From: Candidatus Dependentiae bacterium Noda2021
GTDB taxonomy: Bacteria; Babelota; Babeliae; Babelales; Vermiphilaceae
Length of the DNA stretch: 64,000 nucleotides
NCBI GenBank assembly: GCA_020886235.1
Contig: AP025250.1
Span: 434,001 to 498,000, forward strand
Direction of reading: 5' to 3'
The notes under the pieces were generated by a model. The model was not told where the DNA came from. It ran no database searches and saw only the letters and a program-made list of their open reading frames with translations. Below are positions 18,032-27,550 of the stretch, piece by piece; positions within the stretch are counted from its first letter, which is position 1, and the number at the start of each line of letters is the position of its first letter. A program made the position numbers and the translations under genes.

Positions 18032-18430
18032 TTAGAATAAACGATTTACTTCAGCCATCATGTGGGCTTCTGAGCGTCCACCGGTAAACTCTGCAACTTT
18101 TGAGCCATTTTTAAAGAAGGCAAAAGTGGGCAATGAGCGGGTACCCATCAGGTGTGCTACCGAACCGGCATGTGAGTCTGCATTAACTTTTACAACAGTA
18201 ATCTGAGGGCGGTGGCGCACGATGTTATATAATATAGGATTCATTAATTGGCAGGGTCTGCACCAATGAGCATACAAATCAACGATAACAAAAGGGTGTG
18301 TTGCAATAACATTGCTTATGTTTGCGTTAGGAATAGACGATAAGTCTACGACCTGGCCTTGATACTGATGTGCGTGTAACCCAAATGCCGTAAGCGCCAA
18401 GGTAAGTGATAGGAAAGATAATAATTTCAT
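18032..18430 (-). CDS. periplasmic thioredoxin
   Basis: 132 residues: cleavable signal peptide (LLSFLSLTLALTAFGLHA) followed by a full thioredoxin domain, with VDLYAHWCRPC active site (WCRPC instead of WCGPC), KVNADSH, and the cis-Pro loop TRSLPTFAFFKNG. The signal peptide places it outside the cytoplasm, where it could reduce or form disulphides. It heads a probable three-gene unit and is the third thioredoxin-fold exported protein within 7 kb. Confidence 0.88.
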   Translation of the reverse strand: MKLLSFLSLTLALTAFGLHAHQYQGQVVDLSSIPNANISNVIATHPFVIVDLYAHWCRPCQLMNPILYNIVRHRPQITVVKVNADSHAGSVAHLMGTRSLPTFAFFKNGSKVAEFTGGRSEAHMMAEVNRLF

Positions 18431-18671
18431 GTAATAACCTCTATTTTATTAGCTGAATGCTGTCTTGATAACAATAAACTAACTAATACTAGTCTAGATT
18501 ATTTACAAAAATTTTCAATTATGCATATAAATACCCATTGTATAGCATAAACTTCGCATAACATTATCATTATGTATAAATTTCAACCACAATCAAACAA
18601 AATTATTGATTAATGGTTTCTAATTGAAATATATTAACAAGGAGATGCCTAAGGGCTAAAAAGGAGTAATT

Positions 18672-19289
18672 ATGAAAATAAGATACGGTAATTTTTTTAT
18701 CCTCGTATATTCGCTCTTGTTTGTCGCACAAAGTAGTGCTGTTCTTGAAGTTGATGTTCCTAAGGCTCGTCTTGAAGATAACATTAATTTTGAGTTAAAA
18801 AATAACACGGGAAAACCTATGTATGTTACCGTGCGCAGTAATCCTAATAACTTAAATTCTGCTGTTCGTTATTATCTGGTAAAAGCAAAAGTAAATTCAG
18901 TAGTTCGCCTTGGCGGAAAACAAGCGGTTAATACATCACAAGATGTTGCTGTTATTATTTACCCAGGGCCTTTAGATTTAAACGGTAATCCTACTGTGTT
19001 GCCATTTGTTATTACTAACTTAAGAACACCAAGCACACTTTTTTTAAAATGGGATGGTAAAAATTTAACCCATCAATTGGGTAGTGGTTTTGGTGCGCGT
19101 TATACCACCTCAGGATTGCCTCTTAAAAATAATATTACGCAACGCGAAAACATAGTAAAACTGTTTGGTGCGCGAGATAAAAATTACTATCCTAAGACTC
19201 AAGAAATTTTTTATACACACTTAGGACCAAAAGATATTCCGATTCCTGATTACAAAGATATTGGTCCCGCAGAATTAATTGGTGAATAA
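18672..19289 (+). CDS. exported protein of unknown function
   Basis: 205 residues with a signal peptide (FFILVYSLLFVAQSSA). The mature part is beta-rich (INFELKNNTGKPMYVTVRSN, VAVIIYPGPLDLNG) and ends with a conserved-looking acidic proline segment (PIPDYKDIGPAELIGE). The opening strand pair resembles immunoglobulin-like or calycin-like surface modules, but I cannot assign a family. A ribosome binding site (AAAAAGGAG) precedes the ATG. Confidence 0.7.
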   Translation: MKIRYGNFFILVYSLLFVAQSSAVLEVDVPKARLEDNINFELKNNTGKPMYVTVRSNPNNLNSAVRYYLVKAKVNSVVRLGGKQAVNTSQDVAVIIYPGPLDLNGNPTVLPFVITNLRTPSTLFLKWDGKNLTHQLGSGFGARYTTSGLPLKNNITQRENIVKLFGARDKNYYPKTQEIFYTHLGPKDIPIPDYKDIGPAELIGE

Positions 19290-19309
19290 TTGTAGATCCA
19301 TGATTCAAA

Positions 19310-20605
19310 TTACTCAGTTGGCATTCTTTTTATAATTGATTGCCAATCTTCTAATTTGAATAACTTATTTTCTGCAGCAACAAAGTTCTTTTGAATGTGT
19401 ATTTTGTTGCGATTATGCTGTGAACCTAAGAAAGATGTTTGTAACAATGTACCTGTGCTTAAATTCCATAGCTTAAAAGTTTTGTCAGATGATACAGAGA
19501 TTGCTTTGGTGTTGTCTGGAGTAATTGCAACATGAGTAAATGCGGTATGTCCTTCAAAAGTTGCAAGAGGCTGAGCGTTATTTAAGTCCCATAATCTAAG
19601 CGTTTTATCAAACGATGAGGATATAGCTTTTAGATTATCTGAAGTGATTGCAATGTGGCTAACGTCCGCACAATGCTTATCAAACGTTGCAAGATGCTGA
19701 TAGGTATTCAAATCCCATACGTTAAGCAAACTGTCATCTGAGGCAGAGATAGTTTTACTGTTATCGGGAGTTATGACAACGTGGTATAAGTTAGCTTTTT
19801 GTTCAGAAAGGATTGCTATAAGCTTGTAGGTATTCAAATCCCATAATCTAAGGGTTCCGTCATCTGAAACAGAGATAGCTTTTGAATTGTCTGAGGTTAT
19901 TACAACGTGGTTAACTTCATCACTATGTCCTTGAAGGGTTGCAATAGGCTGGTAAGTATTCAAATCCCATACTTTAAGAGTTGTGTCATATGATGCCGAG
20001 ATAGCTTTTAAGTTGTCTGAAGTTATTGCAACGTGGCTAACAATATCCGAATGCCCTTCAAGTATCGCAAGACAATGGCCCGTGGTTAAATCCCACAATC
20101 TAAGATGTGAGTCTGCTGAAGAGGATATAGCTTTTGTATTGTTTGAAATAATTGCAACATGAGAGATATGATCAGTGTGCCCTTTGAGAGTTAATGAGTG
20201 ATCATTGTATGTATTAAATACGATGAGATTGAAGTTGTCATCAACCGCGATGAGCTGTGTGCCATCGCTTGTCATAGCTCCAATAGGGTATTTTAATGTT
20301 TTAAACTCGTGCAGTTGTGTAAAATATTTTTGCTCAAAACGATCAAGGATAGTTTCTTGTTTGCAGTCATCTTTGAGTGTAACGAGTCCTGATTTTTCTT
20401 GCCACTGATTAATTAACGCTATGCGATCTTCGTAAGATTGTGGCTCTTGTAGCTTAGCATGCAATACATGTGTTGCTGCTTCCAGTGCCATCGTGCGTAG
20501 TGGAGTAATGGTTTTGTCACTTGCGTGAATAGGTAGGAACAGAAATGATGAAAATACTACATAGTTAATATTCATAGCAGCTTTTTGTCTTAGGTATTTT
20601 TTCAT
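19310..20605 (-). CDS. exported WD40-repeat protein
   Basis: 431 residues. The N-terminal signal peptide (to about residue 29, PIHAS) is followed by a helical region and six recognisable WD40 repeats from about residue 136 to 385. These are seen in the recurring H-x(5)-H-V-A-I-T/S-x-D-N-x-K-A-I-S-x-S-x-D-x-x-L-x-L/V-W-D-L pattern. The repeats form most of a beta propeller, a protein-interaction scaffold common in eukaryotes; being exported, it is a candidate host-interaction protein. An in-frame ATG ten codons later would still leave a signal peptide, so the start is not fully fixed. Confidence 0.85.
   Translation of the reverse strand: MKKYLRQKAAMNINYVVFSSFLFLPIHASDKTITPLRTMALEAATHVLHAKLQEPQSYEDRIALINQWQEKSGLVTLKDDCKQETILDRFEQKYFTQLHEFKTLKYPIGAMTSDGTQLIAVDDNFNLIVFNTYNDHSLTLKGHTDHISHVAIISNNTKAISSSADSHLRLWDLTTGHCLAILEGHSDIVSHVAITSDNLKAISASYDTTLKVWDLNTYQPIATLQGHSDEVNHVVITSDNSKAISVSDDGTLRLWDLNTYKLIAILSEQKANLYHVVITPDNSKTISASDDSLLNVWDLNTYQHLATFDKHCADVSHIAITSDNLKAISSSFDKTLRLWDLNNAQPLATFEGHTAFTHVAITPDNTKAISVSSDKTFKLWNLSTGTLLQTSFLGSQHNRNKIHIQKNFVAAENKLFKLEDWQSIIKRMPTE
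19455..20200 (-). repeat. tandem WD40-coding DNA repeats
   Basis: About 120-126-base units repeat in tandem inside the WD40 gene. They are similar at DNA level as well as in protein: the string GTATTCAAATCCCATA appears in several units (plus-strand sense), and the phrases for AITSDNLKAIS recur. This suggests recent duplication or gene conversion between units. Confidence 0.75.
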
Positions 20606-20620
20606 GGTGAATTTGCCATT

Positions 20621-20656
20621 AAAAAAGACTCGCGTTAATTGCGCGAGTCTTTTTTT
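20621..20656 (-). terminator. terminator of thyX
   Basis: Ten-base perfect GC-rich arms (20625-20634 and 20642-20651) flanked by A-run and T-run on the two sides, so it can work on both strands. It lies just after the thyX stop on the minus strand. Confidence 0.85.
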
Positions 20657-20669
20657 ATCTATTTATTAC

Positions 20670-21446
20670 TTATTGAGCATCGCCTACGTGCTTGGTGATC
20701 TCAGGTGTCATTACGTCGTCTTTATTAATTTCTAACGTGTCAGCATGTTTTTTGCACCACTCACCTAATGTTACGGGAAAGTGTGGAAGGGCTAATGCAA
20801 GCAATGCGCGTGCGTAATCTTGAATCTCTTTTTGAGCACCAGCATGTAAACGCAATCTCATAAAATGCATTAATGAGTGCAAGTTGGTGGTAAAGATGAA
20901 CTCAGTGTAAGTGCACAATGGTAATACGGCGCGTGCCAGTTCTCTTCCTACACCTTGCTCTAATAAATACTCATAGGTTTTTGCAGAGGTATGAAGTGCT
21001 GCAAGATATTTTTCTTTAAGAACGGGATCTTCAAAAGCACCCACTGTTTTTTGTTTATTTTGCGTATCTTGAAAACGCCAGTGGCAAGGCACATAAAATT
21101 CTAAGGCAGATTTTACATAGCGATAACTAATTTCATTGTATGAGTTCATACGATGGCGCATCCATTGACGTGCTACAAATAATGGACATTTGATGCGGAA
21201 AGATAATTGATTGTGTTCAAAAGGACTGGTGTGATCATGAGCCATTAAGAACGCAATTAATTTGCTATCGCGATCTGTCATCTCAGTTACAAATTTACCA
21301 TATGAAACGCGCGCTGCGTTTACTATATCAACATCAGATCCAGAAACACGCACTAACTGTACTGAGCTAATACCATCACCAAGTGGATCGAGCATGAGCG
21401 GAGTTTGTGGTATTGAGTTCTGAAAATTATGGGAAATAGTTTCCAT
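20670..21446 (-). CDS. thyX: FAD-dependent thymidylate synthase
   Basis: Makes dTMP from dUMP using methylene-tetrahydrofolate with FAD and NADPH. 258 residues. The ThyX signature RHRMNSYNEISYRY is intact (RHRxxSxNExSxRY), preceded by FEHNQLSFRIKCPLFVARQW and followed by RAVLPLCTYTEFIFTTNL and LRLHAGAQKEIQDYA, all typical. It is the last gene of a probable murD-(exported protein)-ftsW-thyX run and is followed by a strong terminator. Confidence 0.95.
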   Translation of the reverse strand: METISHNFQNSIPQTPLMLDPLGDGISSVQLVRVSGSDVDIVNAARVSYGKFVTEMTDRDSKLIAFLMAHDHTSPFEHNQLSFRIKCPLFVARQWMRHRMNSYNEISYRYVKSALEFYVPCHWRFQDTQNKQKTVGAFEDPVLKEKYLAALHTSAKTYEYLLEQGVGRELARAVLPLCTYTEFIFTTNLHSLMHFMRLRLHAGAQKEIQDYARALLALALPHFPVTLGEWCKKHADTLEINKDDVMTPEITKHVGDAQ

Positions 21447-21530
21447 ACCGGTTCCTTTGCAAAATATTTTTAAATGATTTTCATCAGTTTAACAGGATTT
21501 TCTGGCGGCACAAGAAGTAGTCAAAGGATA

Positions 21531-22649
21531 CTATTTACCGCTATTTTTTGTCATATTAACGATAAGGCCAATAATAATTAAATAGCCCACTAATGAGGTA
21601 TTGCCGTAGCTTACAAACGGTAAACCAATTCCTTTGGTTGGCGCCAATCCGGTAGCAACGGCAATATTAATGAGAGTTTGGATATTCATCATAATAATAA
21701 AGCCCAGCGTTGCATAGGTGCAAAATGGATCTTTCATTTTTAACGCAAGACGAATTCCAAAAAACAAAAGTGCCATGAATGCAAAAATAATAATGCATGA
21801 ACCTACAAAGCCAATTTCTTCGGCAATAATTGAAAAGATGAAGTCTGTATGTTGCATAGGAAGGTAAAAAAATTTTTGCTTAGAATGAGCAATGCCGCTG
21901 CCCCACGCACCGCCAGATCCAATAGCAATCAATGATTGTATGATTTGAAATCCACTTCCTTGAGGGTCTGACCATGGATTTAAAAAGGTAAGTACTCGTC
22001 GCACGCGGTAAGGGCTCGTAACAATAAGTAAAGCAACTGCGGGTACCGCTGCTGCAATGCTCCATGTTAAATAGCGCATCTGATATTGTGCTATAAAAAA
22101 TATTATCACACAGGTCACCATCAGAGTTACGGTCAATCCAAAATCCGGTTGTTGTAAAAGCACTAAGCTTGCTAAGGCAAGAATAAGCGTTATGGGTACA
22201 AAACGCTGCCAAAAGTGAGACACGACATGGCATTTTTTAGTTATTAAAAATGAAACATACAAAATCAAGGTAATTTTTAACAATTCACTGGGCTGAAAGG
22301 CAAATCCTGCAAGGCTAATCCAGCGGCTTGATCCATGGATACGGATGCCAAAATGTGGCAATAAGGTCAGTGCAGTCAGCAGTAACGAGAGAATATAAAA
22401 TATAGGAGCATACTGTTTGATACGCTGCAAGGGAAAATAGCGCGCTAGAGCAAATGCGCCCAAGCCGACGAGTAATCCCATTAGTTGTTTTTTTACAAAA
22501 TAAAGACTTGTGCCAAATTTTTCTAATGCAAAAACTGAACTTGATGAGTAGATAAATATCAATCCGATTACAATGAGAAGTGTAACAATCGTGCAAAACA
22601 CCATGAGATCTGAAGTGCGTTGCTGATTACACGTAGGATTTACATTCAT
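21531..22649 (-). CDS. ftsW: FtsW/RodA/SpoVE-family peptidoglycan polymerase
   Basis: SEDS-family membrane glycosyltransferase that polymerises lipid II, here most likely FtsW of the divisome given the neighbouring murD. About 372 residues and roughly ten hydrophobic segments. Motifs: FQPSELLKI, the Asp/Glu-containing periplasmic loop near DFIFSIIAEEIGFVG, and GLPFVSYGNTSL. The start chosen is the ATG seven bases behind GAGGAG; two earlier in-frame starts at 22685 and 22664 have no good ribosome binding site. RodA cannot be fully excluded. Confidence 0.9.
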   Translation of the reverse strand: MNVNPTCNQQRTSDLMVFCTIVTLLIVIGLIFIYSSSSVFALEKFGTSLYFVKKQLMGLLVGLGAFALARYFPLQRIKQYAPIFYILSLLLTALTLLPHFGIRIHGSSRWISLAGFAFQPSELLKITLILYVSFLITKKCHVVSHFWQRFVPITLILALASLVLLQQPDFGLTVTLMVTCVIIFFIAQYQMRYLTWSIAAAVPAVALLIVTSPYRVRRVLTFLNPWSDPQGSGFQIIQSLIAIGSGGAWGSGIAHSKQKFFYLPMQHTDFIFSIIAEEIGFVGSCIIIFAFMALLFFGIRLALKMKDPFCTYATLGFIIMMNIQTLINIAVATGLAPTKGIGLPFVSYGNTSLVGYLIIIGLIVNMTKNSGK

Positions 22650-22704
22650 ACCATTGCTCCTCATGTGTACATTTATTGCTATCATTGGTTAAGCTAGCTA
22701 ATTA

Positions 22705-23157
22705 TTACTGGCATCTGCAATTAACACATTGAGATTTATTTGTCTCATGTTCAGTTTGCTCACCATTGTGATCGCGCTCATTAAAAACATAAGCATTTGT
22801 ATTGAGTAACGGTGTTTCTTCATTAAAGCTATTAGATACATGGACCAATCGTTCTGCATCATGCATAGTTACATAAAAAATTTTCATTGATGCCTGTACG
22901 TCAAACTGAGCCAACACTTTGTTGTCACTGTCTGCAACAATTTGAATTTCAACATCTGAGGGTTGAAAAATATATTGTTGTGTACCCGCATTAACGCACA
23001 ATATTTTCTGGTCGCCAGTGTTTGATTTAACCTTCAATCTAATATCTTCATGCAAAGTATTTTTGCATAAAAAGATATTGAGCGGTTTAGTCTTTTTCTC
23101 CATTGCAAGCGTGCAAGCTACTATTGCCATAGTTGTAAATACTAATGTACGTAACAT
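22705..23157 (-). CDS. exported protein inserted between murD and ftsW
   Basis: 150 residues: signal peptide ending ACTLAMEKK, then a small beta-rich domain (IRLKVKSNTGDQKILCVNAG) and a Cys-containing C-terminus (SQCVNCRCQ). The ATG seven bases behind GGGGG is preferred over an ATG two codons earlier that abuts it. No family recognised. An exported protein inside a peptidoglycan gene run is unusual and may just be an insertion of lineage-specific content. Confidence 0.68.
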   Translation of the reverse strand: MLRTLVFTTMAIVACTLAMEKKTKPLNIFLCKNTLHEDIRLKVKSNTGDQKILCVNAGTQQYIFQPSDVEIQIVADSDNKVLAQFDVQASMKIFYVTMHDAERLVHVSNSFNEETPLLNTNAYVFNERDHNGEQTEHETNKSQCVNCRCQ

Positions 23158-23193
23158 CTCCATTCCCCCTTTTTGTATAGGGAGATTGTAGCA

Positions 23194-24549
23194 TTATGCC
23201 CCGTGTTGCTGCACTAGTTTTTTAAATTGAGTCCCGCGTTCTTGGTAATTATTGAACAAGTCATAGCTTGCGCCTGCGGGTGAAAAAAGCACTTGGTCTC
23301 CGGGTGCTACGTATTGTAAGCATGTCGTAAAACCTTCTTCTAACGAGCTGTGTACGGATGCAGAAAAACCATATTCTTTGCACCAGGCAAAAAGTTGCTC
23401 TGCTTCACGGCCAAAACATATGACATGTTTTACAGAAAGTGGCATATGCTTAATAAGGGTTGATCGGTCAACGCCTTTGCTGATGCCCCCTAAAAATAAC
23501 ACAATGGGTTTGCGTGATAGTTGTTGTATGGCAGCAATTGTAGATTCGGGGATTGTAGCTTTAGAATCATCATAAAAATCGACGCCATGTACAGTAGCAG
23601 TTTTTTCAAGTCGATGTGATGGCAACGTAATAGTTGTGATGCGATCGAATGAAGTGGTGATACCCAGAATGTGACATGCTGCATACAGTGTAAGCCAATT
23701 AGCGGCAAACGTTAAAGAAGAAAAATGAGTAGTATTACCTATGTCCATTACACAATCATTATGAAGTTTCATAATGGCATTATTATCAAGGTAGAACACG
23801 GTGTCTTGTTTGGTTAGCTGGGCAATTTCTTGTTGTGTTGGTACGGTTGCAGAAAAATAATTAAATGACCTGGTACCATATTGAGCACACAATTCTTGTG
23901 CTAAGGCAAGAGGCACTAGGGCATGATCCGTTGATGTTTGATGGCGGAGAATATTGCATTTAGCCAAAAAATATTGGTGCAAGGTGCCATGTCGGTCTAA
24001 ATGATTTGGAAAAAAATTAGTCCATAACGCAAGATGGGGCGCAAATGTTTTACATAATTCAAGTTGGAAACTTGAGAGTTCCAATACGCAGTAATCGGAT
24101 GAAGATGCATCTGGGTGATCTAGCAGATCTAGCATCCCGGTACCAATATTGCCGCCCGTTATAACACGTGCCCCACTTTGCACAAGAAGATGGGAGAGCA
24201 GATGCGTTACGGTTGTTTTACCAACTGAACCAGTAATAGCAATAATAGCTTTGTGATATTCTGACGCAAAAATATCTAATTCATTAATAAATATCTTATT
24301 AAATGCCGCATAGGGACGCAAATCAATACCCGGGCTTGGTAATACCGCATCGCAACCAGCTAAAAATTCTTCCACGGTGCCGGTGTGAAAGCGAGCATTG
24401 TGAAGCGATAAAAATTCAAGATCAGATAGCGACAACTGTTTTTGATCGTAGACCACGATTGAATTTTTTTTCTTAGAAAAAAAACGAACAGCTGATTTGC
24501 CTACAATTCCCAGTCCCCAGATACCGATCGTAGAAAGTTTATTGAGCAT
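23194..24549 (-). CDS. murD: UDP-N-acetylmuramoyl-L-alanine:D-glutamate ligase
   Basis: Adds D-Glu to UDP-MurNAc-L-Ala in the cytoplasm using ATP. 451 residues, normal length. Seen: N-terminal Rossmann motif GIWGLGIVGKSAVRFF, ATP-binding AITGSVGKTTVTHLL, ELSSFQLE, the linker-domain LTNFFPNHLDRHG and C-terminal DFYDDSKATIPEST followed by LFLGGISKG and FSPAGASYDLF. It is divergent from ileS, and only about 100 bases separate the two starts, so their promoters lie close together. Confidence 0.95.
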   Translation of the reverse strand: MLNKLSTIGIWGLGIVGKSAVRFFSKKKNSIVVYDQKQLSLSDLEFLSLHNARFHTGTVEEFLAGCDAVLPSPGIDLRPYAAFNKIFINELDIFASEYHKAIIAITGSVGKTTVTHLLSHLLVQSGARVITGGNIGTGMLDLLDHPDASSSDYCVLELSSFQLELCKTFAPHLALWTNFFPNHLDRHGTLHQYFLAKCNILRHQTSTDHALVPLALAQELCAQYGTRSFNYFSATVPTQQEIAQLTKQDTVFYLDNNAIMKLHNDCVMDIGNTTHFSSLTFAANWLTLYAACHILGITTSFDRITTITLPSHRLEKTATVHGVDFYDDSKATIPESTIAAIQQLSRKPIVLFLGGISKGVDRSTLIKHMPLSVKHVICFGREAEQLFAWCKEYGFSASVHSSLEEGFTTCLQYVAPGDQVLFSPAGASYDLFNNYQERGTQFKKLVQQHGA

Positions 24550-24579
24550 TCTATTCCTTGCTGTGCTACGTGCGTATGC

Positions 24580-24607
24580 ATGACTTTTTTAAAATAAAAA
24601 GTATAAT
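24580..24607 (+). promoter_or_regulatory. likely sigma70-type promoter of ileS
   Basis: ATGACT as a weak -35 and a perfect TATAAT (24602-24607) are 16 bases apart, 44 bases before the ileS start. Seen in sequence; activity inferred. Confidence 0.5.
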
Positions 24608-24650
24608 CAACTATTGAATAAGTACAATACATTAGCAAGGATCCATTGAC

Positions 24651-27502
24651 ATGGCAGAAACACAAAAACCTGACGGTCAGGTTAGTTTTAAGAACACCTT
24701 GAACTTGCCTCACACAGACTTTCCCATACGCGCACAAGCATCTATTGATGATCCGGCACTTATTGAGCGATGGAAGAGTGAAGAGCTGTATGAAAAAACA
24801 TTTACCCATAATGCGGGTAAGCAACAATTTATTCTGCATGATGGTCCTCCTTATGCTAATGGACATATTCATATTGGTCACGCATACAACAAAATTCTCA
24901 AAGATATAATTGGTAAAAGCCAGCGTATGCAAGGCAAGCAAGTACCTATTACCCCCGGGTGGGATTGCCATGGCTTGCCTATCGAATTAAAAGTTACTCA
25001 AGAAAATCCAGGCTTAGCCCCCGCTGACTTAAAAAAAGCATGTCGTGTTTATGCTCAAAAATGGATAGACATCCAGCGTGAAGAATTTAAGCGCTTAGGT
25101 GTTTTAATGGATTGGCAGCATCCATATCTGACTATGAGCTATGCCTATGAGTCTGACATTTTACGTGCCTTTGGTTTTTTTGTGGATGGCGGCTACATTG
25201 AGCGAAAAAATAAAACAGTGCCCTGGTGCCCGGCGTGTCAAACTGTTTTGGCGTCTGCAGAAATCGAATACCACGAGCGCAAAGATCCCTCAATTTACGT
25301 ACTCTTTCCGCTTGAACATCGCGCAATAGAGACCATGATGCCTGGTTTGGCTGGTAAATCGGTTAACTTTTTAGTGTGGACAACAACCCCATGGACATTA
25401 CCATTAAATAGAGCGGTATTGGTAAAGCCAAACGCACGCTATGTGGTGCTCGAGCTTCCTAATGCAAAATTTATAATTGTTGCCGCGCAGCTTGCAGATA
25501 AAATAACCAATATGCTTGATGTGCCAAAGATAGTTGCAGCAGAATTTTCTTCTGATCAATTAGTTGAACTCTCTGCACGCGCACACCATCCATTTGTTCA
25601 AGATTTAACCGTGCCGGTAATTCTATCTGACACCGTGTTGTTAGAAGATGGTACAGCGTGTGTGCATTGTGCTCCGGGCTGTGGTCCTGAAGATTATGAA
25701 GTAGGCGTGCGAAATGATCTAGAGATTTATTCGCCTATTACACCAGCCGGAACCTATGATCGGGGAATAAACCCCGCTGAGCTTGAGGGCATGAGTGTAA
25801 CAGATGGTCAAATTTGGGTAATTAAAAAATTAGCACAGCAAGGTGCATTATTGCATAAGACCACAATTCGCCACTCGTATCCGCATTGCTGGAGATCGGG
25901 GATGGCCTCATTTTCCGTGCAACTAAACAGTGGTTCTGTGACTTAGAACGCAATGGTCTTAAAGAAAAAGCGCTTAAAGAAATTGAAGATATTGCTACCT
26001 TGCCGGCAAAATCAAGCAATCGTTTGCATGCCGCAATCGAAGGGCGCCTTGAATGGTGCTTGTCTCGCCAACGCATCTGGGGTGTGCCAATTCCTGCCCT
26101 TCTTTGTACTGATTGCGATCATACATACATAACTAAAGAATTTGTTGATACTGTAGCATCACGAGTTAAAGAACAGGGTATTGAATACTGGGACATCGTT
26201 GATGTGAAGGATTTAATACCTCAAGGTTTTGTTTGTCCACACTGTAAGGGAAGCTCATTTACTAAAGAGCGCGATATTTTGGATGTTTGGTTTGATTCAG
26301 GCATTAGCCATTACGCGGTCCTAAACAAAGAGCATGGATTATCCTTCCCGGCAGATGTGTATGCTGAGGGTAAAGACCAACACAGAGGATGGTTTCAAAG
26401 CTCATTATTGACAGCATTAGTTATTGAAAAAGCCGCTCCTACAAAAACTATTGTTACTCACGGATTTACCGTTGATGAGCAGGGCAGAAAAATGTCTAAG
26501 TCTCTTGGCAATGTGGTTTCTCCTCAACAAATGATCGATCAACTGGGTACTGACGGTCTTCGTATGTGGGTTTCCAGTATTGATTGTTCGGGTGATGCGA
26601 TAATATCTCCCGTGCTCATTGAAAACGTAAAAGAAGTATTTAGAAAAATCCGTAATACCTGTCGCTTTTTACTATCAAACATCAACGATTTTGATATCGA
26701 TAAAGATGCTGTCCCGTTTGATGAGATGGGTGCATTTGATCAATATGCATTGCGCAATTTACAAGAACTTAATGAGAAAATTGTAAGTTATTACAATGAA
26801 TTTGATTTTACGGCAATTTTTCATGGTCTTGGGGATTATTGTTCAAGCGAACTCAGTTCCTTCTATTTAGACATTATCAAAGATCGTTTATACGTTGAAC
26901 AGCCTGATGGACATTTGCGTCGTTCGGCACAAACGGCATGCTGGTATATTCTTGATACGCTAACTCGTTTAATGGCACCTATACTTTCTTTTACCGCTGA
27001 GCAAATTTCTGATTTTTATCAAAAAAATAAAACGCAGTCTATTCACCTGCAATCATTTGCACAAGTGGCTGTTATAGACAGACAAGATACTCAAATTGAA
27101 CATCAATGGGATGTGCTTAAACGTCTTCGTTCTGCCGTACTTAAAGCAATTGAAGGGTTACGCCAAGCGGGTACTGTGAAGCATTCACTAGAGGCTCAGG
27201 TGACCTTGTACTTTGATTATGATATTAGCCATTTATCGTTGGCAAAAGATTTTATTGATGCACTGACTGCTCATAACAAATCGGTTGATCAGTTTTTCAA
27301 AGAATTCTTTATCGTGTCCGGGGTAGCATTTGCAGCATCTTCAGCCGGCCTTACGGAATCTGAAATGCCGGGTGTATACATTGCCGTTGCCAAAGCAGAA
27401 GGGGTTAAATGTCCTCGTTGTTGGCACTGGGAAGTCACCGATAATGAATTTGGTCTTTGTAAACGGTGCCAAAACGTTATAAAACATCTTGAACGTACGT
27501 AA
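24651..27502 (+). CDS. ileS: isoleucyl-tRNA synthetase, apparent single-base frameshift
   Basis: Class Ia synthetase charging tRNA-Ile. Two overlapping frames together give about 950 residues, the normal bacterial length. The first holds PPYANGHIHIGH (66-77), the editing domain (WTTTPWTLPLNRA and VHCAPGCGPEDYE) and stops after SYPHCWRSG. The second resumes with DGLIFRATKQWF and holds KMSKS (GRKMSKSLGN), the anticodon-binding domain and a C-terminal zinc finger (CPRCWHWE, then LCKRC). The switch is at the GGGG run 25898-25901, where a fifth G would restore one frame. No second ileS is in the window, so an assembly or sequencing error is likelier than loss. Confidence 0.92.
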
Positions 27503-27516
27503 TTAATTGCAAAATA

Positions 27517-27543
27517 AGAGCGGTGCTTTTAAAACACCGCTCT
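27517..27543. terminator. bidirectional terminator between ileS and the exported paralogue
   Basis: Perfect nine-base arms (27517-27525 and 27535-27543) with AT-rich flanks on both sides, between two convergent genes. Confidence 0.75.
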
Positions 27544-27550
27544 ATTAATT

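Noticed and set aside
25886-25946. Programmed -1 frameshift in ileS
   Set aside because: The GGGG run lacks a typical slippery heptamer and no strong downstream stimulatory stem was evident; a missing base fits better and recurs at six other sites.
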